A DNA stretch of 64,000 nucleotides from Ovis canadensis (taxonomy: Eukaryota; Chordata; Mammalia; Artiodactyla; Bovidae), in contig NC_091257.1 in the NCBI RefSeq assembly GCF_042477335.2, positions 46,966,501 through 47,030,500 on the forward strand. Reading direction: 5' to 3'. Below, piece after piece: positions 1-10,477 of this stretch. Within the stretch, counting starts at the first letter, position 1. Each line of letters starts with the position of its first letter. The notes under the pieces are model-generated. The model did no database searches and was not told where the DNA came from. It was given only the letters and a program-made list of their open reading frames with translations. The position numbers and the translations under genes are program-made.

Positions 1-1152
1 AGAGGAGGCGGTTTCCACTGCCACATCAGTAAGAGGTGCCAGGTATGATGTTGGCAGTGTAAGGTTTTCAAATAAATCTGCTCTCAGTGGCTGTGCTCCA
101 GTTCCTTCTGTGTAGTCTCTTTAATACCAGAGACTTGGACCAAGTGCTGCAGGCACTTCAGCAGCACAGATGATCATTTCTTCAAGTGAAATGCCTCTGT
201 GTGCAATTTCACGCTCAAAGGATATGCAAGGTTTTAAGGCTGGCATATGTAATTTATTTAAAGTTCTCCAAGCACTTCTGATGCCCACCCTGATTGAGAG
301 CCTTTGACCATAGAAAGTATCAGGAACTGAGACCAATAGCAAGTTAAAACCCAAGAGATAAAATCCAAATTCTGAAAGGAATTTCCTTCTCAGATTTCTT
401 TGAAATGGAACTTATCACTCCATAATCAAATAGCATGTTAGAGATGGGAAAAGAAATTAAAAAAAAAAAAAAGGACACTGCTTTTCTCTGAATAAAATGA
501 ATGGCATCTCGAGTTCCCCCTTTGCTTCTTTTTAAGAAAAAGCTTATCACACAGTCTGAACCCAATGTGCTCACTGGTTTCCATAATGTGTTTTGCAATG
601 TGGTTAGAGAGCACATAAGAGGAACACTGAGTCCGCAGCCATGCCAAGAAGGGGAGGGGGGCATTTCCTTTTATACTCTCCTTTTGCTGTTTAGAAGAAG
701 GAAGTTTCAGAAAAGTATATCAGCTCTAGGATTTTCCCCCCTTCTCAAGAAACAAGTAGCCATTTACCAGACTAGGGGTGAGAGAAGGGTAGAGTTTCTG
801 ATTTATAACTTCTAATGAAGCATCAGCTGTCAGGATTAGGTCAGCGCAGACCTGGCCAGAAACTAGACTGCCGTGGTCCCTGTGCCAAACGACATGGGGC
901 GTCAGGTGCTGTCAGGTCTGAGCTGACCCCCTTTGAGTAGGACAGCTTTACGTGATCATAGCAATTTGGTATTTAATTGTTATTTTTTTTCTCTAGGAAG
1001 GAAGTAAAATGTATGAACATTTTTAAATATATAAAGTGCAGTTTTTGAGAATTGCAAGGTATTTTCAAAATAAACTTTTTCAGGGTCTGGTAAGAGAAAG
1101 AGAACATAAAGAATTCAGTGGGCAATACTTTATTATTTTTTTTAACCTGACA
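1..1152. other. Unassigned sequence, probably TMEM236 intron
   Basis: No gene, RNA or repeat family is recognised here. There is a short A-run near 460-472. The open frames on both strands are short, of ordinary composition and resemble nothing I know. By position this should be intronic to TMEM236, whose last exon is at 16232; that is inference. Confidence 0.4.
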
Positions 1153-1159
1153 TTATTTT

Positions 1160-1240
1160 ATTATTTTTTTGGCCACAGGGCATGTGGAATCTTAGTTCCA
1201 GACCAGGGATGGAACCTATGCCCCCTGTGTGGAAGCAAGT
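1160..1240 (-). mobile_element. CHR-type tRNA-derived SINE fragment
   Basis: The stretch after a T-run reads as the reverse of a CHR-type SINE body: 'ggccacagggcatgtgg', then 'cttagttcc', then 'gaccagggat'. These landmarks recur in the other copies in this window. Confidence 0.6.
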
Positions 1241-1969
1241 CCAGCATGCATTACTTTATAATAGCAACAAAAATTTAAGGTCCCAGCTAGAAATTAAAGG
1301 GATAGGTCATGGATTTTTGGTATCTAAATTTCCTTGCATAGGATTGCAGAGAGTGACAGGTTGTGGAGCTGATGGCCAGAGAGTCTTTTAAGTCATGTAT
1401 ACATTAGTAGTGGGACACCAGCTTGCTCAGACTCTGTTGTTTAGGGTGGAGTGGGTATTGTAAAGGCTGCTTCCTATGAACTCACAAACTCTTCTTGGAA
1501 TCACTCATTGGCACGTCTGCCAGTGCTTGGTCACTCCTGTCGCTGCTGATGCCTGGGAGGCTTTGGAAAACCTTGAGTCCCCACCACCTTCGCGGGGTCC
1601 TAGAGGCTGGGCGAGCTCACTCTGCTCATGCACATGTTCTGTGGTGGCCACGGTCGCCGAAAGGTACCCAGGCTGCACTGCCAGGAATTCCAAATGCCTT
1701 CCAAAGCTTATCTTGCTTCAAGGGCTGTCTTTAGGACCCTGAGGCAGAGGGCTATCTGAGTGGTAGACCACGTGCAGCACTCGAAAGTTTTCTTGTGATG
1801 TGAGAGGACTGAGAGCATGGGGGAGGTGGGGTTCCGGGGAGGGGTTATTATTCAGCCTAGCTTTGATAGTTGGGCTTCCTTCCCTTAGTGCAGATTTTTT
1901 TTTTCCCCCACCAGAATGCCCATGATGCCCTCATGCTTATAGAACTCCGTATCAGGAATTCCTCCTACT
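1241..1969. other. Unassigned sequence
   Basis: Includes a moderately GC-rich patch around 1500-1740 with overlapping short frames in several phases. None has recognisable similarity or a supported splice context. No gene called. Confidence 0.4.
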
Positions 1970-2100
1970 GTTTATGCAGCAAATTTTTATGGAGGATCTA
2001 GTCCGTACCAGACACTCCACTAGGTGCTGGGGGTACAGCAGCAGGTGAAAGGGAGAGGTGGTGAAAGCAGAGTCCCCTTTGCATGAAGCTCGCCATCTAG
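1970..2100 (+). mobile_element. LINE2 (L2) 3' fragment
   Basis: Degenerate match to the L2 3' end: 'caccagacactccactaggtgctgggggtacagcag'-like text (at 2008-2043), followed by a 'gctcgccatctag' segment. Assignment rests on remembered L2 landmarks and not on alignment. Confidence 0.55.
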
Positions 2101-2101
2101 C

Positions 2102-2310
2102 CGGGCTTCCGCGATGGCTCATTAGGTAAAGAATCCAGCTGCCAATGTAGGAGACTGGGGTTCTAGCCCTGGGTCAGGAAGATCCTCTGGTGGAGTGGCA
2201 ACCCACTCCAGTATTCTTGTCTGAAAAATGCCATGGACAGAGGAGCCTGTCTAGCTAGTCCACGGGGTCGCAAAAAGTCAGATGTGGTTGAGCATGCACG
2301 CACAGTCTAG
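2102..2310 (+). mobile_element. Bov-tA SINE
   Basis: Begins 'gggcttccgcgatggctc', contains the tRNA-related part, then the Bov-A core 'ggcaacccactccagtat' and the end 'cacggggtcgcaaaaagtc'. It is diverged relative to other copies, so a relatively old insertion. Confidence 0.8.
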
Positions 2311-2548
2311 TGGGTGCAATAGCAGGTTTCTAAAACTATACTAACAAATACATATAGTTAAAGCTAAGTGTTCTGAAGGCAAGGAATCAGGCTCATTCCC
2401 ACGTGCGTTCGTTTTTTGTCACCCAGAATGGTCTCAGGCTGGGATTCTAGCTCTGTTCTATATCCAAGCACTTAACTAGTAGAGGAATATCAAACCATTT
2501 CAAAATCTAGAATCATTTAATGTTTATTGTATATTAATGTGTATTATG

Positions 2549-2682
2549 GAGAAGGAAATGGCAACCCACTCCAGTATTCTTGCCTGGAGAATCCCAAGGA
2601 TGGGGGAGCCTGGTGGGCTGCCATCTATGGGGTCGCACAGAGTCGGACACCACTGAAGTGACTTAGCAGCAGCAGCAGCAAT
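2549..2682 (+). mobile_element. Bov-A monomer SINE with CAG tail
   Basis: Starts 'ggagaaggaaatggcaac' and ends 'gacttagcagcagcagcagc', the trinucleotide tail typical of the Bov-A2 second monomer. Confidence 0.85.
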
Positions 2683-2691
2683 GTGTATTAT

Positions 2692-2922
2692 ATGGCTTCC
2701 CAAGTGGTGCTAGTGGTAAAGAATCTGCCTGCCAATGCAGGAGACGCTAGAGGGTCAGGCTGGATCCCTAGGTTGGAAAGATCCTCTGGAGTAGGAAATC
2801 GCAATCCATGCCAGTATTGCCTGGGAAATCCCATGGACAGAGGAGCCTGGTGGGCTACAGTCAATGGGGTTGCAAAGAGTTGGACATGAATGAAAGCACA
2901 CACAGACACACACACACACAGT
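2692..2922 (+). mobile_element. Bov-tA SINE with short CA-rich tail
   Basis: Starts 'atggcttcccaagtggtg', contains 'tgcctgccaatgcaggag' and the Bov-A core, and ends in an imperfect (CA)n run. The next 140 bases are very AT-rich (TATTAATTA-type), with no gene. Confidence 0.8.
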
Positions 2923-3945
2923 GCATATTAATATATTATGTGTTTATTATGTTAATTATCAGCATAATTAATATAATTGAATATTATAGTGTATAATATA
3001 CTTAATATATATTAATTATTCTATTTATATAGAAAAGAATTTTTCTATTTATATATTGCTAATTAAATTACATTCTCTGATCTAAACACCTATCAAAGAG
3101 AAGGACCAGACTATCTCAAATGAAAAACTGAAGATTAGAATATAAAGAAAGCTTTCACAATCTTAAAAAATGGGGTTTAAAAAAATTAATAATTTTATGT
3201 TTTTAGCAGTTCTTGTCCAGTGTTAGATGAGTCTATAGAGGGAAAGATGGTCTTTAAACTACCAAGCCTTCCTGCTGTGTCCTCAGACAAAAGAATTCTC
3301 TTAGAATTTCACATAGCCTAAAATTAAGAAATCATACATTTATTAATATTTCTTCTCAGATTTGTGCAATGTCTAGCAGGGAGCTGAAACTGAATAGAGG
3401 GTATTGAATTTACTGAATCCAATGCCTTATTTATTTATTTATTTATTTATCTATTTCTTTATTTATTTTTTCCAATGCCTTTTTTAAAAAAGTTGTCACC
3501 ACTGTCTCACTGCTGAGAATGTATGCCCATGAGATTCTACAGAACTAATGATGGGTTGAATTCATGATTATTATTATTATTTTATGAAAACTTGTATACC
3601 GTTTTGAGCAGAGAGATAGTAGTATGCTGGTCAGTGTTTAAACTGTCTCTCCTGGTTGAGGAGGGGCAAAAGTCCTTATGGATAGCATTTGCCATCTTTT
3701 CTAGTGTGAGTCCTCTCATCATAACCAACTTCCAGATACCAAGGTGGTATCACTGATCACTGATCCCAGAATTGAGAAGCAGTACATACTGTAGCTCTTG
3801 TCAGATGGTGCAAGCTGTCTCTGCCTGCGTAGGGTATATCCATGCAGCAGTTTTTTTCTTTGTGATGTGGACAGGCAAATCTAAGAATTAAAGAATCAGG
3901 CTCTATAGTGTGACACTCTGTCTCCAACTTTTTGACCTCTCCTGA
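2923..3945. repeat. AT-rich stretch, (TTTA)n tract and unassigned sequence
   Basis: 2923-3065 is AT-rich low-complexity DNA. A (TTTA)n microsatellite with one interruption lies at about 3427-3470. The rest (3480-3945) is single-copy-looking sequence in which I see no coding potential. Confidence 0.6.
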
Positions 3946-4286
3946 GTCCCTTGGACCGCAAGGAGATCCAACTAGTCCATTCTGAAGATCAGCCCTGGGA
4001 TTTGTTTGGAAGGAATGATGCTAAAGCTGAAACTCCAGTACTTTGGCCACCTCATGCAAAGAGTTGACTCATTGGAAAAGACTCTGATGCTGCGAGGGAT
4101 TGGGGGCAGGAGGAGAAGGGGATGACAGAGGGTAAGATGACTGGATGGCATCACTGAATCGATGGATGTGAGTCTGAGTGAACTCCGGGAGTTGGTGATG
4201 GACAGGGAGGCCTGGCGTGCTGCAATTCACGGGGTCGCAAAGAGTCGGACACGACTGAGCAACCGAACTGAACTGAACTGAACTGA
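3946..4286 (+). mobile_element. BovB LINE, 5'-truncated 3' end
   Basis: Encodes part of the BovB C-terminal segment ('ggaatgatgctaaagctgaa', 'gtactttggccacctcatgc') and ends in the diagnostic (AACTG)n tail, 'aactgaactgaactgat'. Only about 340 bases are kept, so it is a non-autonomous remnant. Confidence 0.88.
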
Positions 4287-4424
4287 TATATGGGATGCTG
4301 GGTTGTAGTGTAACTATAACCAAAGTTGAACAAACTGTAATCACTGTTTACTGCATTCTATTTTCTATTCTCTTCTAATTCGTTTGAAACAATAGATGGC
4401 TTAGCAATGGCTACCCGTTACTTA

Positions 4425-4560
4425 TTTAACACATAAGTAACTGTTTCTGTGTCAGGCGCTACTTTAAATGCTTTACAAACACTGATTCAATTCTTTGTCA
4501 TAATCATGCTGGGAGGTTGGTGCTGGGTTTCATCATTTATTACTTGGCAGTGATGGTGCT
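4425..4560 (+). mobile_element. MIR-type ancient SINE fragment
   Basis: 'gtcaggcgctactttaaatg' with 'catgctgggaggttggtgct' resembles a degraded MIR. Short and diverged, so only a moderate call. Confidence 0.45.
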
Positions 4561-4628
4561 TGTCTTCCCAACCTCAGACATGCTTCTCAAAGGAGACTGT
4601 GTGTAGAAACAGATCAGTGAGTTTAGTC

Positions 4629-4935
4629 AGTTGCTGTTCAGTCCCTAAGTCGTGTCCATCTCTTTGCTCCCCCATGGACTGCAGCATGCCAGGCTTCCCT
4701 GTCCTTCACCATCTCCTGGAGTTTGCTCAAACTCATGTCCATTGGATTAATGATGCCATCCAACCATCTCATCCTCTGCCTCCCACTTCTCCTGCCCTCA
4801 GTCTTTCCCAGCATCAGGGTGTTTTCCAATGAGTCAGCTCTTCACATCAGGAGGCCAAAGTATTGGAGCTTCAGCATTAGTCCTTCCAATGAATATTCAG
4901 GGTTGATTTCCTTTAGGATTGACTGGTTTGGAGAG
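4629..4935 (-). mobile_element. BovB LINE 3' end, antisense
   Basis: Reverse-strand BovB: 'ccctaagtcgtgtccatctc' tail side on the left and the 'ccaaagtattggagcttcag' segment on the right. It is 5'-truncated. Confidence 0.88.
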
Positions 4936-5446
4936 GGTCAAAATAACAATGGTTATAATCTGTGTTTTAAACACTTAGACATATTAAAGTGTTTATTTTG
5001 GATGCTGTGTGTTTTATTTTTTATTCTCTTAAAGTACCATGACTAAAAATTCTCTGTGTGTTTCATATATTTTAAAAAAATCTTCCATAAGACTGTGGCT
5101 TTTCTTCTTTTCCGGATTTTTTTCCCCTCATCATGTTATATCTAAATTATTAGCAGTTTGCTTTCTCTAGACCTTTTTTGTCTCAGGGCAAAATTAACTT
5201 TGGAAACTGTTCATCAAGACCTGTCTTACTTTTTCTGACCAAGTCTTTAATTTCATCTTCTGGTTGCTGTGATTTGAGTAACAATCCAGTGGGGCATTGG
5301 CTGCCTTGACAGCCTCAGCAGCCTCTTTACTGAATCCCCAAGTCATCTCTCCTGCCCTCCAATGTCCGCATCTTCAGTGAACTTAGAATCAAGTCCACAA
5401 ACTTTATCATGACCAATAAGCTCTACATTAGCTGGCTCCACCACAG
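4936..5446. other. Unassigned; possible decayed processed pseudogene on - strand at 5165-5450
   Basis: 4936-5160 shows nothing recognisable. From about 5450 down to 5165 the - strand gives coding-like pieces in shifting frames with no introns, for example a stretch containing NVELIGHDKVCGLDSKF and later WGFSKEAAEAVKAANAP. I cannot name a parent gene. This could be chance composition. Confidence 0.2.
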
Positions 5447-5571
5447 GCAATGTGGTCTAATGGTTGGATGTTTGAGTTTCATGCTCCATCCCTCTCCTTG
5501 CTTGCTGTGTGACCCTGGAAACAACTCTTAGTCTTTCCCTACCTCAGTTTGTTTATCTTTAAAATGGGAAA

Positions 5572-5777
5572 CTAGGAGACTGACCCAGTGGTCCAGGGGT
5601 TAAGACTCCCCCTTCTAATACAGGGGATGTGAGTTCAACCCCTGCTTGGGGCACTAAGATCCCACATGCCTCATGGCCAAAAACTATAAAACAGAAGTAA
5701 TATTGTAACAAACTCAATAAAAACTTTAAAAATGGTGCACATCAAAAAAAATCTTTAAAGAAAATAAATTTAAAAAT
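5572..5777 (+). mobile_element. CHR-type SINE inserted in MIR
   Basis: Body 'gtccaggggttaagactccc' and 'gggcactaagatcccacatg', then an A/T-rich tail. It is flanked by a perfect 11-bp duplication 'aaaatgggaaa' at 5561-5571 and 5778-5788, which is part of the host MIR. Confidence 0.85.
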
Positions 5778-5815
5778 AAAATGGGAAAATAGTAGTAGCT
5801 ATATCATAGAGGCTT

Positions 5816-6076
5816 ATTATTATTGAACCTTTGTTGATTTACAATATTGTGTTAGTTTCAAATGTACAGCAAAGTGATTCAGTTATATATCAATATATTG
5901 ATATGTATATATTCAAATTCTTTTCTGTTATGGGTTATTACAAGATGTTGAATATAATTCTCAGTGTTATACAGCAAATCCTTGTTGTTTGTCTGTTTTA
6001 CATATAGTAGTGTGTATCTGTTAATCCCATATACCTAATTTATCCCTCTCCCCACTGTTCCCTTTGGTAACCACAT
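5816..6076 (-). mobile_element. Artiodactyl L1 3' UTR fragment, antisense
   Basis: 'ttgatttacaatattgtgtt', 'gtacagcaaagtgattcag' and 'ccctttggtaaccac' are the reverse of the L1 3' end seen in sense at 38385-38815 and 47460-47765. Confidence 0.75.
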
Positions 6077-6237
6077 CATACAGTTTTTATAAGGATTAAG
6101 TGAATGGATGCATAGAAAGAGGTTAACACAGTTCCTCGTGTATAGAAAGCCCTACATAAATCATAGCTTCTCTCCTCTTTTCTGTCTGCTTCCCCCTCAT
6201 CACACTCTCCTTTCAGTTCATCTTAGCTGAAGGATCT

Positions 6238-6422
6238 TTTTCTTTTGGGGGGCTGAGCTGGGTCTTCGTGACAGCACACAGGCTTCTCTAGTTGTGGTGC
6301 ACAGGCTTAGTTGCCCCGCAGCATGTGCGATCTTAATTCCCTGACTAGGGATTAAATCTGTGACCCTTGCGCCCTGCATTGGAAGGCAGATTCTTAACCA
6401 CTGGACCCTCAGGGAAGTCCCT
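6238..6422 (-). mobile_element. CHR-type SINE, antisense
   Basis: Reads 'gttgtggtgcacaggcttag', 'ccctgactagggattaaatc' and ends 'ccctcagggaagtccc', the reverse of the 5' end of the tRNA-related SINE. Confidence 0.8.
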
Positions 6423-6529
6423 TTAGCTGAAAGATATTTGCACCTGTTCTCTCTACCACCTGAAAAGTTCTTTCTCCACTCTTCACATAGTTTATTCCCA
6501 TGCATTCTTTAGGTCTGTGTTTAACTGTC

Positions 6530-6737
6530 AATCTTCCCTGGTGGCTCAGAAGGTAAAGCATCTGCCTACAATGTGGGAGACCAGGGATCAGTCCCTGGGT
6601 CAGGAAGATCTCCTGGAGAAGGAAATGGCAACCCACTCCAATATTCTTGCCTGGAAAATCCCATGGACTGAGGAGCCTACAGTCCATGGGGTCACAAAGA
6701 GTCAGACACAACTGAGTGACTTCACTTTCACTTAAAA
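6530..6737 (+). mobile_element. Bov-tA SINE
   Basis: 'ccctggtggctcagaaggta' through 'cctggagaaggaaatggcaa' to 'actgagtgacttcactttc'. Both the tRNA-related and Bov-A parts are present. Confidence 0.88.
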
Positions 6738-7404
6738 CTGTCACTTCTGAGATGAGCTGTGCTTGACTGCCAGTCTAACTCGGACTCCCTGAGGTAGTCT
6801 CTCATCACAGAACTTACCTTCCTTTGAGAGCCCTGCCAGTTTATTCTTCTGTGCTTGTTGATGTGATGTCAGGAGACAGGGTGATGAAGGTGGGCACAAT
6901 ACCTGGTGCACTGTTCTCAAAACCCAGTCTAAGCTTGGAACAGCACTCTACAGTTTGTCTGATCACAGCAGACAGCTTGGTTGTCCAATTGCTTTAGCCC
7001 TTAACCAATATCAGGAGCGGTTTTTTGGCCGTACCATGTGGCAGTCTTAGTTCCCCGACCAGGGATTGAGCCTGTGTCCCTTGCAGTGGAAGCATGGAAT
7101 CTTAACCACTCGACCATGAGGGGCAGTTTTGAAGCTGCTGTTTGCAGAGGCAGTATTGACACCTCTTCCCTGCCAGTGGCATGACCTAGCACTTGCCTGC
7201 TGTTGGCACTTGATCCCAGCCCCCATTTTTCTTCACAAATGCTGTTTTACCCCTAAGCTACACAGAATGAAATCTTGGAAAGAATAAAAATATTGATTTC
7301 TTTTAAAAAGTACAGTCTTAGTAGCAGTTTCATTCCTGCCTTGTTTTTAGCTGCCCTTTCTTGCGATCCTTCTCTCTCTTTCTCTTTTTATTTAAATAAC
7401 TTTT
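6738..7404 (-). mobile_element. CHR-type SINE fragment (7018-7126) in otherwise unassigned sequence
   Basis: 7018-7126 carries 'tttttggccgtaccatgtgg' and 'ttccccgaccagggattgag', a reverse CHR SINE. The flanks 6738-7017 and 7127-7404 show no recognisable gene or repeat. Confidence 0.65.
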
Positions 7405-7982
7405 CAGTTCAGTTCACTCAGTCGTGTCCAACTCTTTGCAACCCCATGGACTGCAGCACGCCAGGCCTCCCTGTCCATCATCAACTCCTGGAGCCTACTC
7501 ACCACAGTTCAAAAGCATTAATTCTTTGGCACTCAGCTTTCTTTATATTTCATTCTCATATCCATACATGACTACTGGAAAAACCACAGTTTTGACTAGA
7601 CAGACCTTTGTCACAAAGTAATGGCCCTGCTTTTTAATATACTGTCTAGGTTGGTCATAGCTTTTCTTCTAAGGAGCAAGCATCTTTTAATTTCATGGCT
7701 TCAGTCACCATCTGCAGTGATTTTGGAGCCCCAAAAGGTAAAGTCTGTCACTATTTCCATTGTTTCCCCATCTATTTGCCATGAAATGATGGGACCGGAT
7801 GCCATGATCTTAGTTTTCTGAATGTTGAGCTTTAAGTCAACTTTTTCACTCTCCTCTTTCACTTTCATCAAGAGGCTCTTTAGTTCTTCTTCACTTTCTG
7901 CCATGGGGTGCTGTCATCTGCATATCCGAGGTTATTGATATTTCTTCTGGCAATCTCGATTCCAGCTTGTGTTAGGTCCTAA
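7405..7982 (-). mobile_element. BovB LINE, 5'-truncated, antisense
   Basis: Left end 'ttcagttcagttcactcag' is the reverse (AACTGA)n tail. The - strand encodes the reverse-transcriptase C-terminal side ([18 protein letters not shown]). It breaks off at about 7980, near the YADD region, and frames are broken in between. Confidence 0.9.
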
Positions 7983-8837
7983 AATAACATGAGTAGAGAA
8001 AATAAAGAAAATGAAGAGAAAAATAACTTTTTTTGCTTTCTCTTTTCAAGAGGAATACATGCTCACTGTGGAAAATTCCTCCCTACTGATTTGTTATATT
8101 GTACTTACATTTTCCCTGGAAGTGATCAAAAAAGTTTTGAGGTAAAAGTTAGAGATAGAAATACATCACCATAAAGAAATAATGAAGTAAAAGGGATATG
8201 TTACCTACTTAAACATTTTTCTGTTATCAAAATTGCATTTCTTTAATTATATAGCATGCACAGTAAGGACGAAAAGTTTTGGTGACTGGCTTTAGCTGTG
8301 GGGAACTACACAGAACGGCTGCTATTTGTGCTTTTTACAGTGAATGTGAGCCTTTAAGGAAGTGAACAGATTGCTCTTTGTGTTTATATTTTTTACATAT
8401 TTTGCACAAATAAATATAGTTTCCCCCAAACAGAACCCTGACAATTAACAGCAACAATAAAAAGAATTCCAACTGTGAGTGGAAATTTAAAAAAATACTA
8501 ATTTGGAGGGAAAGTGATCATGGAGCCTAAGGAAACAGTAACGAATACATGAATGTTTACGTGACTGGAGGATAACTTTGCTGGTCTGTTCTAATGACCA
8601 GATGATTTCTTGACATCCTCAACTCTGCCCTCCCCTCTGAGAGGCCAGCAGAGCTTTCCAGCTCTTAGTTATAGGGTTTCTTACTTGGGAAGAGGACTAG
8701 TCCCCTAAGCTAGTCCCCAAATCTAAACTAGTCCCTAATGAAGTATGGAGAAATGGGAGACTTCCAGGCCTGCTTTTACCAAATACGCATGGATTGAAGC
8801 CTTCTCATTTCATTAAAAATGAACCCTACCTAAAAAT
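7983..8837. other. Unassigned, AT-rich sequence
   Basis: No recognisable gene or repeat. A short + frame at 7989-8174 follows the BovB edge and has no known similarity. Confidence 0.4.
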
Positions 8838-9135
8838 TCATTGCTCAAGACTTATGGACACAGCTGGGGAGTGGAGGGTGGGGGAAGAAGAGGGTGGAAG
8901 GTATGGAGAAAGTTACATGGAAACATACATTACCATATATAAAATAGATAGCCAGTGGGAATTTGCTGTATGACTCTGGGGAACTCAAACTGGGGCTTGG
9001 TAACAGCCTAGAGGGGTGGAATGAGGGGGAAGTGGGAGGGAGGTTCAAGTGGGAAGGGACATGGGTTGACCTATGGCTGATTCATAACCAATGCAATAAA
9101 GCAATTATCCTTCAATTAAAAATAAATAGATAAAA
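8838..9135 (+). mobile_element. L1-BT-type 3' UTR
   Basis: 'taccatatataaaatagata', 'gggaatttgctgtatgactc', 'gggagggaggttcaagtggg' and the end 'caattatccttcaattaaaa' mark the 3' end of a bovine-type L1. A near-parallel copy is at 33610-33850. Confidence 0.85.
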
Positions 9136-9866
9136 AAGAATTTATTGATCAAACCAACAGCTCTAATCCTCAGATATTATGACTCTCACTGGTTAAAATC
9201 TGTTAATGTGTCACTTCTTAGATGGCACTTCCTGGCCTTGAAACAATGCTGAATTTGCAGTCATCCTCAAGAGTCTGTATTATATGCTGTGTTCTTCATA
9301 TTGACAAAGGAATTTGAGTTTTCACTTGAACACTTTCATCTACTAAGAGAGGTGAAGGAGTGTACTCTAAGACACAACACACTCTCTATTTTCTACATTA
9401 GTTTTTTTTTGGTAAAATAAGAGATACAACTGATGTAAGTAAGCATCTGAGTTTTAAAAGATGATTTTATGATTATTAAAATAACTTGCAGGCTGGTGCA
9501 TGGGGATGACCCAGAAAGATGTTATGGGGAGGGAGGTGGGAGGGGGGTTCATGTTTGGGAATGCATGTAAGAATTAAAGATTTTAAAATTTAAAAAATAA
9601 AAAACTAAAAAAATTAAAAAAAATTTAAAAAAAAATGCAAAAGAGAGAAGTTAGAACAATAAGTATATTTTTCTCTCTTGAGTGTAATTTATCAAAATGA
9701 TTCCTTACTCTGTCTGACTTCATTAAATATGATAATCTCTAGGTTCATTCATGTTGCTGCAAATGACATTATTTCATTTTTTTTAAATTTATTTTTATGG
9801 CTGAGTAGTATTCTATTGTCATACGGTCTCACTTATATGTGAAATCTACTTTTAAAACATGACACA
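9136..9866 (+). mobile_element. L1 fragments in AT-rich unassigned DNA
   Basis: 9136-9484 is unassigned. 9490-9640 has a short L1 3' end ('atggggagggaggtgggagg' and an A-rich tail). 9700-9815 resembles an antisense L1 segment ('ttcattcatgttgctgcaaa'). 9816-9866 starts the sense L1 3' end that resumes at 10189. Confidence 0.55.
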
Positions 9867-10188
9867 GGGCTTCCCTGGTGGCTCAGTGGTAAAGAATCTG
9901 CCTGCTAATTCAGGAGACGTGGGATTGATCCCTCGTCTGGAAAGATTCCACATGCCACAGAGCAGCTAAGCCCATGCATCACAACTATCAAACCCGTGCT
10001 CTAGAGCCCAGGAGCTGCAACTGTTGAGCCCACTACTGAAGCCTGCAAACCCTAGAGCCTGTGCTCTGCAACAAGAGAAGCCACTGCAGTGAGAAGCCCG
10101 CTCACCACAACTAGAGGAGAGCCTGCGCAGCAACGAAGACCCAGCACGGCCAAAAATAATTAAATAAAATTATTTTTTAAATGACAGA
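9867..10188 (+). mobile_element. Full-length tRNA-derived SINE (Bov-tA/CHR class) inserted in an L1 3' end
   Basis: Starts 'gggcttccctggtggctcag' and carries a pol III A-box-like 'tggctcagtggt' (9881-9892) and a B-box-like 'gggattgatcc'. A long body follows ('ggagctgcaactgttgagcc', 'gagaagccactgcagtgaga') with an A-rich tail. L1 3' UTR text stops before it and continues after it. Confidence 0.8.
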
Positions 10189-10405
10189 AATGAACTTATT
10201 ACAGAACAGAAACAGACTCACAGATTTCAAAATCAGACTTATGGTTACCAAAGGGGAAACATGGCAGGAAGGGATAAATTAGGAAATTGCGATTTACATG
10301 TACATACTACTATATATAAAATAGATAACTAAAAAGGACCTACTATAACAGCACAGGGAACTCTACTCAATATTTTGTAATAACTTATATGGGAAGAATC
10401 TGAAA
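10189..10405 (+). mobile_element. Artiodactyl L1 3' UTR fragment
   Basis: 'aaacagactcacagatttc', 'cttatggttaccaaagggga' and 'cacagggaactctactcaat' match the sense L1 3' end. A 65-base Bov-A scrap ('gaggagcctggcagaccata') follows at 10407-10475. Confidence 0.75.
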
Positions 10406-10477
10406 AAGAGGAGCCTGGCAGACCATAGTCCATGGCATCACAAGAGTCAGACACGAATGAGGGACTCAGTCAATCAC

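Larger units (their letters stand above)
5447..6172 (+). mobile_element. MIR SINE split by two later insertions
   Basis: A MIR begins at 5447 ('gtggtctaatggttggatg', 'gctgtgtgaccctggaaac', 'acctcagtttgtttatc'). It is interrupted by a CHR SINE (5572-5777), resumes at 5778-5815 ('atagtagtagctatatcata'), is interrupted again by an antisense L1 3' end (about 5816-6076), and finishes at 6077-6172 ('ggattaagtgaatggatgc', 'cctacataaat'). Confidence 0.75.

Noticed and set aside
121-815. Short frames on both strands near the left edge
   Set aside because: Overlapping, of ordinary composition, no similarity recognised; not supportable as genes.
9867-10188. A-box and B-box suggesting a tRNA gene
   Set aside because: The motifs belong to a tRNA-derived SINE; no cloverleaf or anticodon arm is maintained.
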